From contig JAHQIY010000043.1 of the NCBI GenBank assembly GCA_019054805.1, positions 124,001 to 188,000 on the forward strand: DNA of 64,000 nucleotides. Direction: 5' to 3'. Every line of letters begins with the position of its first letter. The stretch's first letter is position 1. Source of the stretch: Brachionus manjavacas. Taxonomy: Eukaryota; Rotifera; Eurotatoria; Ploima; Brachionidae. Shown one piece after another: positions 46,493 through 57,353 of this stretch. The notes under the pieces were generated by a model. The model worked only from the letters and a program-made list of their open reading frames with translations, was not told where the DNA came from and searched no databases. Made by a program: the position numbers and the translations under genes.

Positions 46493-48385
46493 TTACGCTT
46501 CTACTAGCATTCGACCACGCATCTCCATATGGAGAGCATGACAGAACCAGTTACAGTAGTACCACTGAACGCCCGGCTTATCAGCGACGAAGGTAATGGA
46601 CGCGGTTTCCTGTGGACTGATCTCCATTTGAACACCGTGGTTCGTCATACAGAATCCATGGGTGACATCTTCAATCATATCTAGGTTAGTGACCACTATG
46701 GTGACTTCATTACCCACTTTGACTTTAAACTCGTTCATGCCAAATGTTGGTGCTACTGAGGTCATGTAAACGCGCACCTTGTTACCATCGCGGATAACTT
46801 TGTTGTCTGTCATCACGTTCACGCCATCTTTTTTCGCCATTGCGACGGTTTCGGCGAAGATTGGGTCGTTACGATCCCAGATCTTATTAGGTTTCACTTT
46901 ACTGCGATGAATAATGGTACCGTCATGTGGTTCGGCAAAGGTAGGTCCATCGTGTACCAACTTCATTTCGTCGCCAGAAATATCAATTAACTGGTCATTT
47001 TCTGCTTTCAATGGCCCAACAGGTAAGAAGCGGTCTTTAGAGAATTTACATAATGATACCAGCCACTTACCATCAGCATCGCGTGTTTCACCGCTAGAGG
47101 TACTGTTGTGTCCTGGTTGGTAATGAACATCGATTTTTTGGCGGATGTAATTGACCTTTTCGCCGTTGTAAGCGCGAATTGCCTCTTCGATGTTCCATTT
47201 TGCCACCTGACTATCGAGGAACAGAGTGGTGTAAGCATAGCCATTTTGGTCAAATGCGGTATGCAGAGGACCTAAACCTAGCTCTGGTTCACCTACAATA
47301 GTGTCGCGAGGTTTAATTTTGTCTTCGAATAGATCGTCAAGCTTAGCGATAGAGATGATTGAAACTGTTGGCGAAAGCTTACCATTAGCCATGAAATACT
47401 TACCGTCTGGCGACGTGTTCATACCGTGGGGGGATTTAGGTACTGGGATATAGCGAGTTAAATCTGAACCCTTTCGGCCGTCGAGGACAGGGACTTTGTT
47501 GCCATTGAAGGTTTGGAATTTACCCGCTTTAAGGGCTGCTTCACACCGAGCGAGGTTGAAAACCACCACATGATCGCGCTCGGCAGTAATCATTTCTCCA
47601 AGATTCATTCCCATTTCAGAGTTGTAACAAGTAGAGGCAAAGTATTTACCATCGTAGTCGGCATCGGTGTTATCCAAGTTACCGTCGACCATTACTTGGA
47701 AAGCCACTTCCATACTTTCGGCATCAATAACGTTAAATAGGGAGCGGTAGGTGCTGACATCTTCCAGTGTCGCCTTACCATCGTTGTTCATTGGAATCTC
47801 AAATTCACTATTACAGATGACATACTTAGTTTCAGGGACTTTTTGTACACGTAAGCCATGAATCGCCTGCACATTTGGGATAGTAATCATCTTGTCGACT
47901 TTCATTACATCACAGCGAATGCGCGCCACTCGAGAATTTGCTTTGTCGTTGATGAATACATATTTTCCGTTATAACGGCCGTCCGTCATACTCATATGCG
48001 GGTGGTGAGAGTCTCCCGACATAATATGAGCGCTATCGCCTTTGATGCGTTTACTTTCATCGGTAAACCCCCAACCAGTGGCACTACAACTGTTGAATAC
48101 GGGGATGCGCATTAACTCGCGCATAGAAGGAATACCCAGAATGCGAACTTCTCCGGAATGACCTCCACTCCAGAAGCCATAGTATTCATCTTGTTCACCA
48201 GGGTGAACAAACGGGCTATTAGCCATCTCCTCAGCTTGGGCTTTGGCCATAGAAGCAAACATGGCTGCTGTCATCGGGGCTGTGGCAACGCCTAACCCCA
48301 GTGCCGCACTCTTACCGGAAAACTTTCGGCGCTCAGAGTTGATTGGCAAGTTGTTATCGTCATATTTACTCTTATCATCGCTCAT
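46493..48385 (-). CDS. nosZ: Nitrous oxide reductase NosZ (clade I)
   Basis: 630 residues. A twin-arginine signal ([21 protein letters not shown]) shows folded export, as in clade I enzymes. The seven-bladed propeller carries CuZ ligands including the [10 protein letters not shown] block and His in [21 protein letters not shown] and EPHDGTIIH. The C-terminal cupredoxin domain holds the CuA motif [17 protein letters not shown]. It reduces N2O to N2 in the periplasm. GGAG lies 8 bases before the ATG. All metal ligands look intact, so activity is expected. Confidence 0.97.
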   Translation of the reverse strand: MSDDKSKYDDNNLPINSERRKFSGKSAALGLGVATAPMTAAMFASMAKAQAEEMANSPFVHPGEQDEYYGFWSGGHSGEVRILGIPSMRELMRIPVFNSCSATGWGFTDESKRIKGDSAHIMSGDSHHPHMSMTDGRYNGKYVFINDKANSRVARIRCDVMKVDKMITIPNVQAIHGLRVQKVPETKYVICNSEFEIPMNNDGKATLEDVSTYRSLFNVIDAESMEVAFQVMVDGNLDNTDADYDGKYFASTCYNSEMGMNLGEMITAERDHVVVFNLARCEAALKAGKFQTFNGNKVPVLDGRKGSDLTRYIPVPKSPHGMNTSPDGKYFMANGKLSPTVSIISIAKLDDLFEDKIKPRDTIVGEPELGLGPLHTAFDQNGYAYTTLFLDSQVAKWNIEEAIRAYNGEKVNYIRQKIDVHYQPGHNSTSSGETRDADGKWLVSLCKFSKDRFLPVGPLKAENDQLIDISGDEMKLVHDGPTFAEPHDGTIIHRSKVKPNKIWDRNDPIFAETVAMAKKDGVNVMTDNKVIRDGNKVRVYMTSVAPTFGMNEFKVKVGNEVTIVVTNLDMIEDVTHGFCMTNHGVQMEISPQETASITFVADKPGVQWYYCNWFCHALHMEMRGRMLVEA

Positions 48386-48467
48386 TGGTAAATCTCCGTT
48401 TTACGTTATTGTTCACTGATATTGGGTAACGGCTATAACTTGCTCACCAATCACTTCTCTTGGCGGT

Positions 48468-50615
48468 TTACAATTGTGTTACTGGTATATCAGAACTCAT
48501 TTGTTGACGTTTTTTACGTGCCATTTTTTTCAATGGTGGGCACTTACCATCGTTGGAATAGGTAATTTGACAGTCGAGGCAATAGTGACATTCGCGCATG
48601 TTGATCACGCCATCTGGGTGGATAGCTTGGATCTCGCACTCTTTCGCGCATATTTTGCAGGGTGAGCCACATTCTGGACGACGCTTAAGCCAGTCAAACA
48701 GGCGAACGCTGTTAGAGATCGAAAGTGCAGCGCCCAAGGGGCAAAGGTAGCGGCAAAAAGTTTTTCGGTTAAAGAGGTTGAGAGTAAGCAAAAACACGGC
48801 CCATGTAATAAAAGGCCACTCTCGGTCAAACTTAAGTAAGAAGGTGGTTTTAAACGGTTCGATTTCAGCAAACTGCTCGGCCAAAGCGAGAGAATCGAGT
48901 GAAATGGCAAAGAGTGCCAGTAAGATTAAGTACTTTATGGCCCAGAGTCTTTCGTGCACTGCCCAAGGCAGCTCAAATTGGGGGACTTTTGCGTAACGAG
49001 CAACTTGGTTGATGAGTTCTTGCAATGCACCAAAAGGGCATAGCCAGCCACAATAGACAGCACGTCCCCACAGCAGCATGGTTACGGCTGCTGCGCACCA
49101 AAGAATAAAGATAATCGGGTCGAGGAGGAATAAGTCCCACGAGAATCCTTTGAACAACGACTGTAAGAAAGTAAATACGTTTACGACAGAGAGTTGTCCT
49201 CCCCATGTCCAGCCTATGAAAACAACAGTAATGACTAGAAACCCATGGCGCAAGCGGTGCATAAAAGTCGGGTGTTTGACTAATATATCTTGGAAGAACA
49301 GGATCAGAATCAGCACGCCAATTAAGGTTAGCAGTGTTACGACTTCCCACTGGCGCTCCTGCCAAACCTGTTCTGTTAGGCTGAGCGGTTTCGGTGGAAC
49401 AATGGCTGGTGGTGTATCCACATAGTGTTCGAGAACGTCATAGTCACCTTTAAAACTGGTAAAGACACTATCTATTGGACCTGTTTGTCTTCTGACTAAC
49501 AACTCTATCTGCCAACTGGCACCAGGATCAAACTCGTGATGTGCTTGGACTTTGAAGATCGACATCTCTTTGAATCTGGGTACACCTAGCGCATACAAGT
49601 CCGTGACTCGGGTGTGGTCTAAGTCGCGAAATGAGATTTCATTGTCGTTCTGGTGTACTTGCAGACGATCGAAGATTCCACCGCGAACATATCCTGAGCC
49701 TTTGTAAGAATACCCATTGCCAAATACGGCTATCAGGTGTTCGCCAGGTTGGAGATCTTTGGTCAGCCATTGATACTCTGATTCGCCAAATAAGTTGATG
49801 CCTATGCTTGGGATATCAGCTAAGGCGTAATAGACTTCGGAAAACATATCCTTGCTTTCTGACTCTGGTACCGTGTCTATGTTTTCGGCTTTGGTACCAT
49901 CAAACGCTTCCTGAACCGTTGCATTGGTCAGGTACAGTTTTCGAATTGAGCCATCGCCAGTGAGATCTAACCAGCTCTTTTTTTCGAAGACATCTTTTTT
50001 AATCGTCGAAATGGGCTGAATAATGCCGTTTGTGGGAGTGATGATCCCCAGTGATTCCGCCGCTTTAGTTGCCGCTTTAGTGATGGCAACGTTCATTACC
50101 ATGACGGTTACCGTTGCACCTGACAAACCATCTATAGGGACATATCCTTGTTCGGTTTTTCCACCGACTTTGATTCTGTCTTTGACCGAAAGGCCGACAT
50201 ATTGATCGCTAAACTCCCCAAGTTTACTTTCAGGTATGCCCGCTAAGATTATCGGCTCATGATGCTCAAGCACTTTTGACGCAAGATACTTCCCTTCTGG
50301 GTCGATAACCACAAGCATATTGACAGGCTCGCCTGAGTAAGCTGGAATTCTCGCGATATCGTCGGTTTCAAATGCATAGCCTAAAACACCTTCGGCGCCT
50401 TCTATAGTACGGATTAGAGGTTCACCTTGCTTATCGGATATCGATGTTAAATTGGGAAAGACTTCTTGAATTAGTGGGATTGGATCTTTTGGCGGACTAA
50501 CGAATAAAGCTTGAGCAGAGAGAGAGAAGAAAAACAGCGCGCAGCAACAGAGCGATATGATTCTGGAGACAAACCATGCTCGGCTCGTATTAACTAACTT
50601 AGCTTTGTGTTCCAT
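48468..50615 (-). CDS. nosR: Nos regulator/electron donor NosR
   Basis: 715 residues from the ATG at 50615, six bases after GGGAG. Signal peptide to about residue 35, then a periplasmic FMN-binding domain with the covalent-flavin motif DGLSGATVTVMV. Membrane helices follow, carrying two CxxxCP motifs (CGWLCPFGAL, CRYLCPLGAA), and a C-terminal pair of 4Fe-4S clusters (CGSPCKICAKECEI, CHYCLDCQ). NosR passes electrons from the quinol pool towards NosZ and is needed for nosZ expression. First gene of the operon. Confidence 0.96.
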   Translation of the reverse strand: MEHKAKLVNTSRAWFVSRIISLCCCALFFFSLSAQALFVSPPKDPIPLIQEVFPNLTSISDKQGEPLIRTIEGAEGVLGYAFETDDIARIPAYSGEPVNMLVVIDPEGKYLASKVLEHHEPIILAGIPESKLGEFSDQYVGLSVKDRIKVGGKTEQGYVPIDGLSGATVTVMVMNVAITKAATKAAESLGIITPTNGIIQPISTIKKDVFEKKSWLDLTGDGSIRKLYLTNATVQEAFDGTKAENIDTVPESESKDMFSEVYYALADIPSIGINLFGESEYQWLTKDLQPGEHLIAVFGNGYSYKGSGYVRGGIFDRLQVHQNDNEISFRDLDHTRVTDLYALGVPRFKEMSIFKVQAHHEFDPGASWQIELLVRRQTGPIDSVFTSFKGDYDVLEHYVDTPPAIVPPKPLSLTEQVWQERQWEVVTLLTLIGVLILILFFQDILVKHPTFMHRLRHGFLVITVVFIGWTWGGQLSVVNVFTFLQSLFKGFSWDLFLLDPIIFILWCAAAVTMLLWGRAVYCGWLCPFGALQELINQVARYAKVPQFELPWAVHERLWAIKYLILLALFAISLDSLALAEQFAEIEPFKTTFLLKFDREWPFITWAVFLLTLNLFNRKTFCRYLCPLGAALSISNSVRLFDWLKRRPECGSPCKICAKECEIQAIHPDGVINMRECHYCLDCQITYSNDGKCPPLKKMARKKRQQMSSDIPVTQL

Positions 50616-50680
50616 TTCAGGCTCCCTGCGAAGCAGAACAAACAATGCACTGTAGGTTAATGTATGAACAGTAGAAGAAA

Positions 50681-50694
50681 TTGATTTAAATCAT
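50681..50694. promoter_or_regulatory. FNR-type box upstream of nosR
   Basis: TTGATTTAAATCAT matches TTGAT-N4-ATCAA except for the last base. It lies 66 bases before the nosR ATG, a fitting place for oxygen-responsive activation of nos. Confidence 0.7.
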
Positions 50695-50803
50695 TAATAG
50701 CTAATTAACGACTTATTGACTTGGTAAACTTTAAGCTTAGTCACGTAAACAAAATGTTTTCATTTGTTTAATGGATTGTCATTATTTTTATTGTGGTTAT
50801 TGC

Positions 50804-50826
50804 GTGCAGAGAAGCTATCTCTGCAC
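50804..50826 (-). terminator. Hairpin after the DUF2069 gene
   Basis: Perfect 9-bp stem GTGCAGAGA/TCTCTGCAC with a 5-base loop, 18 bases past the stop. There is no T-run, so it may stabilise the mRNA end or terminate only weakly. Confidence 0.4.
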
Positions 50827-50844
50827 TAAGTTTATCTAAAACGG

Positions 50845-51273
50845 TTACTCACTCTCGCCAAATCGAGCTTTTTCTTCTTTCTCGACTTTAGACAATCTTT
50901 TCAATTTCATGCCCAGTTCTTTACCTCTTGCTCTGGCGTAAAGAATATTGCCAAAGAAAGCGAGTGTAGTAAGAACAAGTTCAACAACCGCTAGCCAACG
51001 TTCACCATCATCGACGTACAAAATCGTAAAGCCATGCAGGAAGTAGAGCATTAAAACGAAGTTGGCCCATGCATGAGTGTATGGCTTTCCGGCTAGAATG
51101 CCTGGCAATGGAAGCAGAAGCGGCACCGCCCAAGCAATCGCTAGCGTGGTACTACTGATATGTGGATGCGGAGAAAGCGATAGCTGCCAAATCATGATCC
51201 AAGCGAGTAGAGCAAGATTACCAAACAGAGCCAATAGGCGATAAAGCTTAGTTGTTGATTGCATCTCTTGCAT
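50845..51273 (-). CDS. DUF2069-family inner-membrane protein
   Basis: 142 residues with four hydrophobic helices (ALFGNLALLAWIMIW; LAIAWAVPLLLPLPGILAG; ANFVLMLYFLHGFTILYV; VVELVLTTLAFFGNILYA) and a charged C-terminal tail. It matches the DUF2069 family by length, topology and its usual place after wrbA. Function unknown. GGA lies within the wrbA 3' end; wrbA stops 2 bases before this ATG. Confidence 0.85.
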   Translation of the reverse strand: MQEMQSTTKLYRLLALFGNLALLAWIMIWQLSLSPHPHISSTTLAIAWAVPLLLPLPGILAGKPYTHAWANFVLMLYFLHGFTILYVDDGERWLAVVELVLTTLAFFGNILYARARGKELGMKLKRLSKVEKEEKARFGESE

Positions 51274-51275
51274 GT

Positions 51276-52186
<911 letters not shown>

Positions 52187-52203
52187 AGAGTTTTCTCCAT
52201 TTA

Positions 52204-53658
52204 TTATTGTAGAGCAAAGAAACGATCCCTTTGAACCATGAGCTGGTCAATGCGGGCATCATATCTTGCTTGCTTCAAGCTTCCTAGCTCAGCGATTTGG
52301 CTAGCTTGGGTGTAATACTGAATAGCTTTGTTCCAATTTGCTTTTAGCGCGAGAATTTCAGCGCGTGCGGCTAAGTCTTCGTCACTGACACCTAGGTGAA
52401 TATTGGCTTCAGACAGTAAGTGCCAGCCATTCACATCTTTTGGATTATCATGGGTGTAACGCTGTAGTACTTTTATCGCTTCTTCGTTTTTATCTTGCTC
52501 CATCAAAACGTTAGCGTAGTTGATCGTCAGTACCGCATTGTTAGGTGCTGATTTTAAAGAGCGCTTAAGCATTTGTTCTGCTTTCTCTGGTTGTTTCATT
52601 GCGATATAGAGATCAGACATCGCATCCAGATAAAAACGGTTATAAGCATCAAGCTTTAATAGGCTTTGTAAAATGGTGTGCGCTTCTTCAAGTTGATTAG
52701 TGTCTAAGTAAACTAAAGCTTTACCATATTGAAGAGACGGCTTGATATTCTCTGGTGCTCTTTTCTCTTTACGATTCATCCAATCGAGGGCTGCTTTACC
52801 TTCGATACCCGTATAGCGAGCCACCACTCTAGCGCGGGCAAGGTGGTAATTTAACGAAGGGTCGACTCGACGAGCAGGGTAGTTTTGCGCGCGGGCACGG
52901 CTGTCGGTAATACGATCTTCAGGTAGCGGGTGAGTCAGCAGCATTGGTGGTGGCTTACTCGCATAGCGAAACTCATCAGCTAGGCGGCCAAAAAATCGTG
53001 GCATGGCATTTACATCAAAGCCCGCTTTCGCCATGGTGCTGATGCCAAATCGGTCAGCCTCTTTTTCGTTGCTGCGAGTATAGTTGATTTGACCCTGCAT
53101 ATTACCCGCAGTGGTTGCAGTAATTGCCGCCATACCGGCTTGCGGTGATGCGATCGCTAATAATAAAGAACCCGCTAAAGCGGCCAATGTTGCTGGGGAA
53201 CGTCTTGCTTGCTCTTCCATACTTCGCGCTAAGTGGCGTTGGGTTACATGAGCAATTTCGTGTGCGACAACAGAAGCCAGTTCACTTTCACTTTGAGCGT
53301 AAAGAAACAGGCCGGAATGAAGCGCGACATAACCACCGAAAAACGCAAATGCGTTGATATTACGGTCGCGAATCATAAAGAAGGTAAACGGCGTTTTCAC
53401 ATCTGACGCATTGGCGACAAGGCGGTGGCCTAAGCTATCAATATATTCATTCAGTACCGGGTCATTAATGATTGGCGAACTGCTACGAAGCATACGCATA
53501 TAGGCATCGCCGTATTGCAGCTCTTGAGCGATAGTCAAAGTGCCGCTAGCCGCCGTGCCGATATCGGGAAGGTTTAAATTGTCTGCTAGCGTTGGAGCCG
53601 GGGTGCTTAAAGCGGTGGCGAGACAAAGACAAACGAGTGAGCGCGTATGTTTAAACAT
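52204..53658 (-). CDS. bepA: Beta-barrel assembly-enhancing protease BepA
   Basis: 484 residues from the ATG at 53658 (MFKHTRSLVCLCL), which gives a signal peptide and aligns with the known start of BepA; two upstream ATGs (53691, 53775) would add unneeded leader. The M48 metalloprotease domain has HEIAHVTQRH and EKEADRFG, and the C-terminal half holds TPR repeats (ALVYLDTNQLEEAHTILQSLLKL, VLTINYANVLMEQDKNEEAIKVL). It degrades stalled outer-membrane proteins such as LptD in the periplasm. First gene of bepA-arsC-wrbA-DUF2069. Confidence 0.94.
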   Translation of the reverse strand: MFKHTRSLVCLCLATALSTPAPTLADNLNLPDIGTAASGTLTIAQELQYGDAYMRMLRSSSPIINDPVLNEYIDSLGHRLVANASDVKTPFTFFMIRDRNINAFAFFGGYVALHSGLFLYAQSESELASVVAHEIAHVTQRHLARSMEEQARRSPATLAALAGSLLLAIASPQAGMAAITATTAGNMQGQINYTRSNEKEADRFGISTMAKAGFDVNAMPRFFGRLADEFRYASKPPPMLLTHPLPEDRITDSRARAQNYPARRVDPSLNYHLARARVVARYTGIEGKAALDWMNRKEKRAPENIKPSLQYGKALVYLDTNQLEEAHTILQSLLKLDAYNRFYLDAMSDLYIAMKQPEKAEQMLKRSLKSAPNNAVLTINYANVLMEQDKNEEAIKVLQRYTHDNPKDVNGWHLLSEANIHLGVSDEDLAARAEILALKANWNKAIQYYTQASQIAELGSLKQARYDARIDQLMVQRDRFFALQ

Positions 53659-53903
53659 ATTGGACAGGTAATACTCCGTTGATTTTTTCATCCTTGCTAA
53701 GCTTATATTAGCAAGACGGGTATACGCTTGGACACCATATTGCAGAGATGGTTTCCAATTCGTTAAGTGATTCATTCAGTGAATATAAATACAACCATTC
53801 ACTGTTAGGTAACAGTCGTGAGCTTGCCGCCATTATTTGCACTGACGCCTGCAAAAAAACACTATACAATACCTACCCGTAATAATAAGCATCGAGCGAA
53901 AGA

Positions 53904-54146
53904 ATGGAACCGAATATTTTGGATTTACGCCAAGAACGTTGCCCTATGGCACTGTTACTTGCTAAGCGTCACACAAAAGATTTGGCTGCTGGAGAGCAAA
54001 CTCTACTGCTGGTTTCTGATTCAAGTTCTTTCGCAGATATTACTCAGTATCTTCAAAAACACTTATTTGAACTAATCTGTGAAGAGAAGGATGGTTATTA
54101 TCGAATGCAAGTCAGTCGAGCTACAAAACCAAAGGAAGTATGTTGA
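53904..54146 (+). CDS. TusA-family sulfurtransferase-like protein
   Basis: 80 residues of the TusA/SirA fold. The active Cys13 is in a CPMA motif rather than the usual CPxP, and a second Cys is the last residue (KEVC). TusA proteins relay sulfur as persulfide; paralogues of this group beside perM have no proven substrate. It ends immediately before the perM ATG (no gap), so the two are translationally coupled. Confidence 0.8.
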   Translation: MEPNILDLRQERCPMALLLAKRHTKDLAAGEQTLLLVSDSSSFADITQYLQKHLFELICEEKDGYYRMQVSRATKPKEVC

Positions 54147-55211
54147 ATGTTTGAAATGGTAAGTCGCTGGTATAAGCGACGTTTTTCTGATCCACACGCC
54201 GTAAGTCTTGTTGCGATTCTTCTTTTCGGCTTTATTACGATCTACTTCTTCGGCAATTTGATTGCACCTCTGCTGGTGGCAATCGTACTCGCTTATCTGC
54301 TTGAGTGGCCTGTGGTGCAACTTTCTCGTTTAGGCACACCAAGAACCTTATCGGTTATCTTTGTTATTCTCGGCTTTAGTAGCCTGATGTTGGTCGCCAT
54401 TTTCGGTTTGGTGCCGACAATTTGGGATCAGGTCGGTAACTTAATTAATGATATTCCGACCATGTACGGCGGGCTACAAGCCTTTATCGCCGAGTTACCT
54501 CACCGTTACCCAGAGCTTGAGAATTTCCAGATTGTAGAGTCGTTAGTCACAAATGCCAAAAACCAAGTGATTGTGATGGGCGAGACGGTAGTGAAAGGCT
54601 CACTTGCTTCACTAGTTAGCTTGGCAACCTTAGCGGTCTATTTGATTTTGGTTCCACTGTTAGTCTTTTTCTTACTTAAAGATAAAGATGAAATGATGGA
54701 TATGACCAGTGGTGTTTTACCACGTAACCGTCGTTTGGCCACCAAAGTCTGGGATGAGATGAACGAGCAAATCTCTAACTACATTCGCGGTAAGGTGATG
54801 GAGATCCTTATTGTCGGTGGCGTTAGTTATGTCACCTTTGCCATCCTTGACCTTCGCTACTCAGTACTACTGGCTGTTGCAGTCGGATTCTCTGTATTGA
54901 TCCCTTATATTGGTGCTGCGGCGGTAACTGTGCCTGTGGCAATTGTAGGCCTGTTCCAATGGGGCTTAACGCCACAGTTTTATTGGCTGCTAATTGCTTA
55001 TGGCATCATTCAGGCTCTTGATGGTAACGTTCTGGTTCCCGTTTTATTCTCAGAAGCGGTAAACCTCCACCCTGTGGCAATTATTGTTGCGGTCCTCGTA
55101 TTCGGCGGTCTATGGGGATTCTGGGGTGTGTTCTTTGCTATTCCACTCGCAACTTTAGTAAAGGCGGTTTGGAATGCTCTTCCAAGCAACGATGATGAAG
55201 TCCCGACATAG
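54147..55211 (+). CDS. perM: AI-2E/PerM-family permease
   Basis: 354 residues with about eight membrane helices and the family core (FLLKDKDEMMDM, YIRGKVMEILIVGGVSYVTFAILDLRYSVLLAVAVGFSVLIPYIGAAAVTVPVAIVGL, GNVLVPVLFSEAVNLHP). Members export autoinducer-2 or act as sodium/proton antiporters; the substrate of this PerM branch is not settled. Downstream of the TusA-like gene, opposite bepA, with a strong terminator after it. Confidence 0.88.
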   Translation: MFEMVSRWYKRRFSDPHAVSLVAILLFGFITIYFFGNLIAPLLVAIVLAYLLEWPVVQLSRLGTPRTLSVIFVILGFSSLMLVAIFGLVPTIWDQVGNLINDIPTMYGGLQAFIAELPHRYPELENFQIVESLVTNAKNQVIVMGETVVKGSLASLVSLATLAVYLILVPLLVFFLLKDKDEMMDMTSGVLPRNRRLATKVWDEMNEQISNYIRGKVMEILIVGGVSYVTFAILDLRYSVLLAVAVGFSVLIPYIGAAAVTVPVAIVGLFQWGLTPQFYWLLIAYGIIQALDGNVLVPVLFSEAVNLHPVAIIVAVLVFGGLWGFWGVFFAIPLATLVKAVWNALPSNDDEVPT

Positions 55212-55240
55212 ATAGTTTTGGCAACTGCAAACGATTACAT

Positions 55241-55275
55241 AAAAAGCCCTAAAGTTGACCCTTTAGGGCTTTTTG
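55241..55275 (+). terminator. Terminator after perM
   Basis: Stem AAAAAGCCCTAAAG/CTTTAGGGCTTTTT. Confidence 0.92.
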
Positions 55276-55342
55276 TTTGTGCGCTAGTTGGCATTTTTGC
55301 CAGTATTGGAATTTACTTAAGCAGAGAATTGTAAGAAATTTC

Positions 55343-55369
55343 TTAAGTAAACGTTATCTGGGACGATAA
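55343..55369 (+). promoter_or_regulatory. Sigma-28 promoter of the chemoreceptor gene
   Basis: TTAAG, 14 bases, GACGATAA; two mismatches from TAAAG-N14-GCCGATAA. It lies 49 bases before the ATG. Confidence 0.65.
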
Positions 55370-55418
55370 CTATACTAATTACAATAACAAAAAGCTTGCT
55401 GACTAATTGAGGGAAAAT

Positions 55419-57290
55419 ATGAAATTTAGCCAAAAGATCGTTGCGGCTTCATCAGCGCTATTGCTGGTAACTGTAACCCTGTTGTCGATTCAACAGCTAA
55501 GCACGGTAAAGCAGGAAGTCGAGGCACTTGTCGATACTAGTCTTACAGAGATGGTAAAAGGGGTGAAAAATACAGTGGTGTCAGAGATGGAAAGTAAAAA
55601 ATCTCTGGCTCAATCTACGACAGAGGTTCTTGAGCTCGACCCTCAAAACCGCCAACTTGTGAAACAGATTCTCGAAAAACCAGAATTGAAGGGAAGTTTC
55701 CTTGCGGTAGGATTTGGCTACGAAGCGGATGGTTTCGTAGTAGAAAATGATGATGGTTGGGAAGCAGGGCCTGACTATGATCCTCGTGTACGCCCTTGGT
55801 TTAAAGATGCAAAAGCGCAGGGTAAGCTAGTCGTTACTGACCCGTATGTTGATGTTTCTTCTAAGAAGGTGATCATTTCTATTGGTACGCCAGTGAAAGA
55901 GAACGGTCAGTTTATGGCTGGAATGTTTTACGATATGGAATTAGGGGGCTTGGCTGATCTTGTCAACAGCGTGAACCTCCTTGATGCCGGTTACCTATTC
56001 ATTGTTACCGCAGACGGTACGACGATTGCTCACCCACAAGCGGAAAATAATGGTGAAAACCTAACCAAATACTTGCCGCAAGCAAAAGTACAAGGTGGAA
56101 ATCAAAGATTTGAGCAAGATGGTCAGCGTCTGTTGGTTCATTTTGAGAAAGTCCCTTCAGAGAACTGGTACATTGGTGCTGTGGTTGACGAAGACATCGC
56201 TTTTGCTGCCGTAGACGACATGCGTAACAGCTCAATCCTTTACGTCGTGATTGGCGTGATATTAAGTGTGTTTGTCTTAAGCTTCCTAATCAAAGCACTG
56301 ATGAAACCACTTGCGACTCTAAACGATGCTATTCAGGATGTCGCATCAGGCCAAGGTGATCTAACTAAGCGTTTGGATACCAATACTGACCAAGAGTTTG
56401 CCCAGTTAGCGGAAGGATTTAATACCTTTACTGAAACTTTGCAGAAACAGATTCAACAATCGAAAGCGATTGGTGCAGAAATCCTACGTGGCACTGAGAT
56501 GACCGTCGTCGGCGCGCAGCACTCTGCTGGTGCAATGCGTAGTCAGCTTGAAGAGCTAGAGCAGTTGGCGACCGCGATGAACGAGATGGCGGTAACGGCA
56601 ACCGAAGTGGCAAACAACGCACAAGGTGCGGCGGCCGCGGCAAAAGAGGCAGATGATGCCACGCAAGACGGTTCATCGGTAGTGAGTGATACGACTAACT
56701 CGATAGATATGCTCTCCTCTCGTATTGACCAAGCTGTCGAAGAGGTTCAAGGCCTTGAATCGGCAACGGCCAACATTGAGACTATCTTGAAAGTGATCAA
56801 TGATATCGCTGACCAGACTAACCTATTGGCACTGAATGCGGCAATTGAGGCAGCTCGTGCCGGTGAATCAGGACGCGGATTTGCGGTAGTAGCAGATGAA
56901 GTTCGCACCCTAGCGCAGCGCACTCAAGAATCAACGACTGAAATTCGTAGCATGATCGAACAGCTCCAAGCAGGTGCGAGTTCGGTATCTGCCGCGATGA
57001 ATGAAAGTAAAAACACTGCAGTGGATGCGGTAGATAAAGCCCAAGCGGCTGATGGTGCATTGCAGCGTATTCGCGAAGCAATTCAACGTATCAGCGACAT
57101 GAACATGCAGATCGCATCAGCAGCTGAAGAGCAGAGCTTAGTTGCTGAAGAGATCAACAGCAATACGGTGAAGATTAAAGATCTATCCACTCAAGTCGCT
57201 GATTCAGCAGAAGAAGCGAACATGGCAATGCAGGTTCAAACAGAAAATGTTCGTGAGCAAGACGCCATCCTAAACAAGTTTATTGTCTAG
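55419..57290 (+). CDS. Methyl-accepting chemotaxis protein (dCache)
   Basis: 623 residues from the ATG at 55419, behind GAGGGA. A first membrane helix (7-27) is followed by a periplasmic double-Cache sensor (about 30-275; [36 protein letters not shown]). A second helix ([20 protein letters not shown]), a HAMP domain and a long cytoplasmic signalling coiled coil come next, with the CheA/CheW tip [30 protein letters not shown]. Ligands of such dCache domains are often amino acids. No C-terminal CheR-binding pentapeptide. FliA-type promoter, so it is expressed with late flagellar genes. Confidence 0.95.
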   Translation: MKFSQKIVAASSALLLVTVTLLSIQQLSTVKQEVEALVDTSLTEMVKGVKNTVVSEMESKKSLAQSTTEVLELDPQNRQLVKQILEKPELKGSFLAVGFGYEADGFVVENDDGWEAGPDYDPRVRPWFKDAKAQGKLVVTDPYVDVSSKKVIISIGTPVKENGQFMAGMFYDMELGGLADLVNSVNLLDAGYLFIVTADGTTIAHPQAENNGENLTKYLPQAKVQGGNQRFEQDGQRLLVHFEKVPSENWYIGAVVDEDIAFAAVDDMRNSSILYVVIGVILSVFVLSFLIKALMKPLATLNDAIQDVASGQGDLTKRLDTNTDQEFAQLAEGFNTFTETLQKQIQQSKAIGAEILRGTEMTVVGAQHSAGAMRSQLEELEQLATAMNEMAVTATEVANNAQGAAAAAKEADDATQDGSSVVSDTTNSIDMLSSRIDQAVEEVQGLESATANIETILKVINDIADQTNLLALNAAIEAARAGESGRGFAVVADEVRTLAQRTQESTTEIRSMIEQLQAGASSVSAAMNESKNTAVDAVDKAQAADGALQRIREAIQRISDMNMQIASAAEEQSLVAEEINSNTVKIKDLSTQVADSAEEANMAMQVQTENVREQDAILNKFIV

Positions 57291-57313
57291 CAAGTCTAAT
57301 GCTCCCAAGAAGC

Positions 57314-57342
57314 AAAAACGCCAGCGAGGCTGGCGTTTTTTA
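57314..57342. terminator. Bidirectional terminator between chemoreceptor and bcp
   Basis: Stem AAAAACGCCAGC/GCTGGCGTTTTT with a GAG loop. Confidence 0.93.
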
Positions 57343-57353
57343 TATCAAGTAAA

